From Bacillus sp. 03113 (GTDB lineage Bacteria > Bacillota > Bacilli > Bacillales > Cytobacillaceae): 64,000 nt of DNA. The notes below the pieces were generated by a model that saw nothing but the letters and a program-made list of their open reading frames with translations, was not told the origin of the DNA and made no database searches. Positions within the stretch are counted from its first letter, which is position 1, and each line of letters starts with the position of its first letter. Shown in pieces: positions 61,527-64,000 of the stretch. A program made the position numbers and the translations under genes. The DNA lies in assembly GCF_006546985.1 (NCBI RefSeq), contig NZ_VATK01000012.1, positions 62,001-126,000 of the forward strand, read 5' to 3'.

Positions 61527-62015
61527 TTAACTTTCCATCGATATGACATATTCATGGATATAAGACTCCTGAAGAAAAGTGCTTGCCTTTGTTTGGTCGA
61601 AAAATATGTCAAATTTGCTTGCTTTTTTCCAATCAGAATAAGCATGTTGATTTTCCCAAATGGATAAGAAAATATACGTATTTGATGAAAGGGGACGAAG
61701 CAATCTTAACGCAATTAAGCCACATTCTTTTTTTATAAGCTCTATTTTTTTCTTATTATCATATTCAAAAATTGGACGTCCTTCCTCTGTAACGGGTATG
61801 TGATTCATCGCTGCAAAACCTGATTTAACTGTAAGCTCACCGATTGAAGAAATAGCTTCATATTTTCTTGGGGCTTTTAAATCCGTTTTTTTGTCCGTTT
61901 CCTGAAGTAAAAGAGCGTGATCTTCGTTTTCCATGAGGAGCCATGCTGATTCCTTATGCTTTTTTATAATTTTCTCTAGATATTGATAAGTTCCACTTGT
62001 GATATAAAGGTTCAT
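61527..62015 (-). CDS. hmoB: HmoB (YhgC), haem-degrading monooxygenase
   Basis: The 162-residue protein has an N-terminal extension and a C-terminal ABM ferredoxin-like domain. The central motif FAAMNHIPVTEEGRPIFEYD and ALRLLRPLSSNTYIFLSIWEN (last residue omitted from the full block) match B. subtilis HmoB closely. It opens haem to release iron. It sits beside hemE/hemH as in B. subtilis, though pbpF, which lies between them there, is missing. Two ATGs are adjacent; the second (62015) has better spacing to GGAGGG. Confidence 0.9.
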   Translation of the reverse strand: MNLYITSGTYQYLEKIIKKHKESAWLLMENEDHALLLQETDKKTDLKAPRKYEAISSIGELTVKSGFAAMNHIPVTEEGRPIFEYDNKKKIELIKKECGLIALRLLRPLSSNTYIFLSIWENQHAYSDWKKASKFDIFFDQTKASTFLQESYIHEYVISMES

Positions 62016-62275
62016 CATTATCCCTCCGTTTATTTAGCAGTCTCATAAGATAAATTCCCTTCCTTGATATCATAAACCATTTTCTTGCAAATAGTTTTCC
62101 ATAACCAGGGGATATTAATATAGAATAAAACGATAAAAAACGTCAATTTCATGACAATTCCCGAGGTTATCTATACAAAGATAGTGAAAAAGCTTATATT
62201 AATTACAATCAAACAATTAATATCATATTACCTGTTTCTCATTTTTTTACAGATAAGTAAAGAAGTTTTCTGAAG

Positions 62276-62455
62276 TTCGACGGATATCTAGCTTCAGGGC
62301 TGATCAAGGCGCTTGCGCTTTTCTTATGTATAGCTCCAGCTCCTAGCCCTTGTGAAAAATAACCCTTTGTCTCTAAAAGTAAAAAACACTTTTTGAGCCA
62401 AATGAACATTTTTCTTCAGGGCTGATCAAGGCGCTTGCGCTTTTCTTTGTTTATA
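62276..62455 (+). repeat. mosaic intergenic repeat, copy 9 (solo right end plus B core)
   Basis: A partial copy (GGATATCTAGCTTCAGGGCT, GATCAAGGCGCTTGCGCTTT) is followed by a full B copy: TAGCTCCAGCTCCTAGCCCT, GTGAAAAATAACC, AAATGAACATTTTTCTTCAG, GATCAAGGCGCTTGCGCTTT. It lies about 40 bases upstream of hemE. The rest of 62016-62275 holds no recognisable gene. Confidence 0.83.
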
Positions 62456-62496
62456 ATACAATGATTAACAGACACGTCTTTGAAAGGTGGATGTTA

Positions 62497-63540
62497 ATGA
62501 CGAAAGAGATAAATCAAACATTTATTCAAGCTGCAAGAGGGAAAGGGACAGCATATGTTCCTGTCTGGTATATGCGGCAAGCAGGTCGATCTCAACCAGA
62601 ATATCGTGCAATTAAAGAAAAGTATTCTCTTTTTGAAATCACTCATCAGCCTGAACTTTGCGCATATGTGACAAAACTGCCTGTTGACCAATACAATGTT
62701 GATGCAGCTATTTTATATAAAGATATTATGACACCGCTTCCTGCAATAGGCGTGAATGTAGAAATAAAACCGGGCATTGGTCCTGTTATTTCAAATCCTA
62801 TTCGTACATTTCTCGATGTTGAAAAGCTTGGTGAAATTAATCCTGAAAAGGATGTTCCCTTTGTCCTTGATACAATTAAACTATTAACGCAGGAACAGCT
62901 TTCTGTTCCCTTAATTGGTTTTTCAGGTGCGCCCTTTACACTTGCCAGCTATATGATTGAAGGAGGGCCATCGAAAAATTATCATTATACGAAGGCCTTT
63001 ATGTACTCAGAGCCGAAAGCTTGGTTTGCTTTAATGGACAAGCTGGGTGATATGACCATTACATATGTCAAAGCTCAAATAAAAGCTGGTGTGAAAGCTA
63101 TTCAAATTTTTGATTCTTGGGTGGGTGCATTAAATGTTGATGATTATCGCTATTATATCAAGCCAGTCATGAATCGGATTTTTACGACATTGAAGGAAGA
63201 GAACGTTCCTTTCATTATGTTTGGAGTAGGTGCGAGTCATCTTGCTTTAGAATGGAATGATCTTCCTATTGATGTCGTTGGTTTAGATTGGCGTCTTCCT
63301 ATTCAAGAAGCAAGAAAATTAGGGATTAAAAAACCGGTACAAGGAAACCTAGATCCATCTATTTTATTAGCATCATGGGACATCATTGAAGAAAAAACGC
63401 GTGCGATCTTGGATCAAGGGATGAAAAATCCAGGCTATATTTTTAATCTTGGACATGGGGTTTTCCCAGAAGTAAACCCAGCGACACTAAAAAAATTGAC
63501 CGCCTTTATTCATGAATATTCTGCTTCAAAACTAAGTTAA
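62497..63540 (+). CDS. hemE: uroporphyrinogen decarboxylase
   Basis: The 347-residue enzyme has the invariant [16 protein letters not shown] near residue 23, [50 protein letters not shown] and GHGVFPEV. It converts uroporphyrinogen III to coproporphyrinogen III. AAAGGTGG is 6 bases before the ATG at 62497; the ATG two codons earlier and the longer open frame are less likely. hemH follows after 88 bases, so a hemEH operon is likely. Confidence 0.96.
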   Translation: MTKEINQTFIQAARGKGTAYVPVWYMRQAGRSQPEYRAIKEKYSLFEITHQPELCAYVTKLPVDQYNVDAAILYKDIMTPLPAIGVNVEIKPGIGPVISNPIRTFLDVEKLGEINPEKDVPFVLDTIKLLTQEQLSVPLIGFSGAPFTLASYMIEGGPSKNYHYTKAFMYSEPKAWFALMDKLGDMTITYVKAQIKAGVKAIQIFDSWVGALNVDDYRYYIKPVMNRIFTTLKEENVPFIMFGVGASHLALEWNDLPIDVVGLDWRLPIQEARKLGIKKPVQGNLDPSILLASWDIIEEKTRAILDQGMKNPGYIFNLGHGVFPEVNPATLKKLTAFIHEYSASKLS

Positions 63541-63628
63541 TGAACTTTTCTAAAAAAGTGTAAGTTTTGCCTTAGCTTCTTTAGGCACGTATGCTTTTAT
63601 GATTTGAGTGTAAGGGGTGTTAATTTTA

Positions 63629-64000
63629 ATGAAGAAAAAGAAAATGGGTCTCCTAGTAATGGCCTACGGAACCCCATATAAAGAAGAGGATTTAGAGAGA
63701 TATTACACGCATATACGTAGAGGAAGAAAGCCTTCAGAAGAAATGGTTGAGGAACTTAGAGGAAGATACCAAGCAATTGGAGGAATTTCTCCACTTGCAA
63801 AAATAACATTAGAGCAAGCGAAAAAGCTCGAGGAATATTTAAATTCCACTCAAGATGAGATATGCTTTCAAATGTATCTTGGCCTTAAGCATATAGAACC
63901 TTTTGTTGAAGATGCAGTTGCGAAAATGCATGAGGATGGGATTACAGAAGCAGTAAGTATTGTACTTGCTCCTCATTTTTCTACATTTAGTATTAAATCC
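63629..64000 (+). CDS. hemH: coproporphyrin/protoporphyrin ferrochelatase, N-terminal part
   Basis: The first 124 codons are visible before the window ends. The protein starts [20 protein letters not shown] and continues with [16 protein letters not shown] and [12 protein letters not shown], the conserved N-terminal half of the Bacillus HemH/CpfC ferrochelatase, which inserts Fe2+ into coproporphyrin III. AAGGGGTG precedes the ATG. The metal-binding His region lies beyond the window. Confidence 0.94.
   Translation, partial: MKKKKMGLLVMAYGTPYKEEDLERYYTHIRRGRKPSEEMVEELRGRYQAIGGISPLAKITLEQAKKLEEYLNSTQDEICFQMYLGLKHIEPFVEDAVAKMHEDGITEAVSIVLAPHFSTFSIKS

Overview
The window is a low-GC Gram-positive chromosome segment from an endospore-forming Bacillaceae bacterium (Bacillus in the broad sense). 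Evidence is the AAGGAGG-type ribosome sites, frequent TTG starts, sporulation genes (3' end of spoVR, yhaL, two YjcZ-type miniproteins, the glcU-gdh pair) and a gene order that, from memory, follows the Bacillus subtilis yheI-yheH ... yhaX-hemZ-yhaQP-yhaONML-prsA-yhaJ-yhaI-hpr-yhaH-serC-hit-ecsABC-yhaA-yhfA-yhgC-hemEH block. No phage, plasmid, CRISPR, rRNA or tRNA was seen.

Layout. 0-8.6 kb: end of spoVR, a YitT-type membrane protein, corA, an orphan OmpR-type regulator, two nearly identical DctA-type symporter genes in tandem and a MerR regulator. 8.8-12.2 kb: two MpfA/YhdP-type CNNM-CBS ion transporters around a MerR regulator, both with a similar structured leader. 12.4-17.7 kb: a CapA-type protein, an orphan histidine kinase, an XRE regulator and glcU-gdh. 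17.9-21 kb: the complete sigY-yxlCDEFG operon with a recognisable SigY-type promoter. 21-26.1 kb: two DUF3147 proteins and the BmrC/BmrD-type heterodimeric ABC exporter behind a leader-peptide attenuator. 26-32.4 kb: msmX, a PucR/CdaR-type regulator, yheA, yhaX, hemZ. 32.5-37.3 kb: a chemoreceptor and a small zinc-limitation set (cysteine-poor L33 and a ZagA/YciC-type GTPase, each with a Zur-box-like site). 37.4-47.9 kb: yhaQP, a TPP riboswitch with thiC, yhaO/yhaN, yhaM, yhaL. 48-64 kb: prsA, yjcZ pair, yhaJ-like, yhaI, hpr, yhaH, serC, hit, ecsABC, yhaA, a PAP2 phosphatase, yhfA, hmoB, hemE and the start of hemH.

How the genes work together: haem synthesis (hemZ, hemE, hemH) and haem breakdown (hmoB) occur with zinc-limitation functions (rpmG, zagA), nucleic-acid processing (yhaO/yhaN, yhaM), secretion and post-exponential control (prsA, hpr, ecsABC, hit) and spore or germination functions (glcU-gdh, yhaL, yjcZ).

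The least conventional part is between the genes. A mosaic intergenic repeat family recurs at about ten places. Its copies share outer ends (TCTAGCTCCAGCGCC and AAGGCGCTTCCGCTTTTCTTA) but carry different hairpin cores, and they often end exactly at the stop codon of the convergent gene; at two sites the element supplies the stop codon. One copy is interrupted by a second small element flanked by a TTATC target duplication. A third element type with CTGTTG/CAACAG ends occurs twice in inverse orientation. The other main finding is the attenuator upstream of the BmrCD-type exporter: a 24-codon leader peptide and four alternately pairing GGTTACG/CGTAACC segments ending in an intrinsic terminator. 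Most of the protein-coding content is ordinary core genome.
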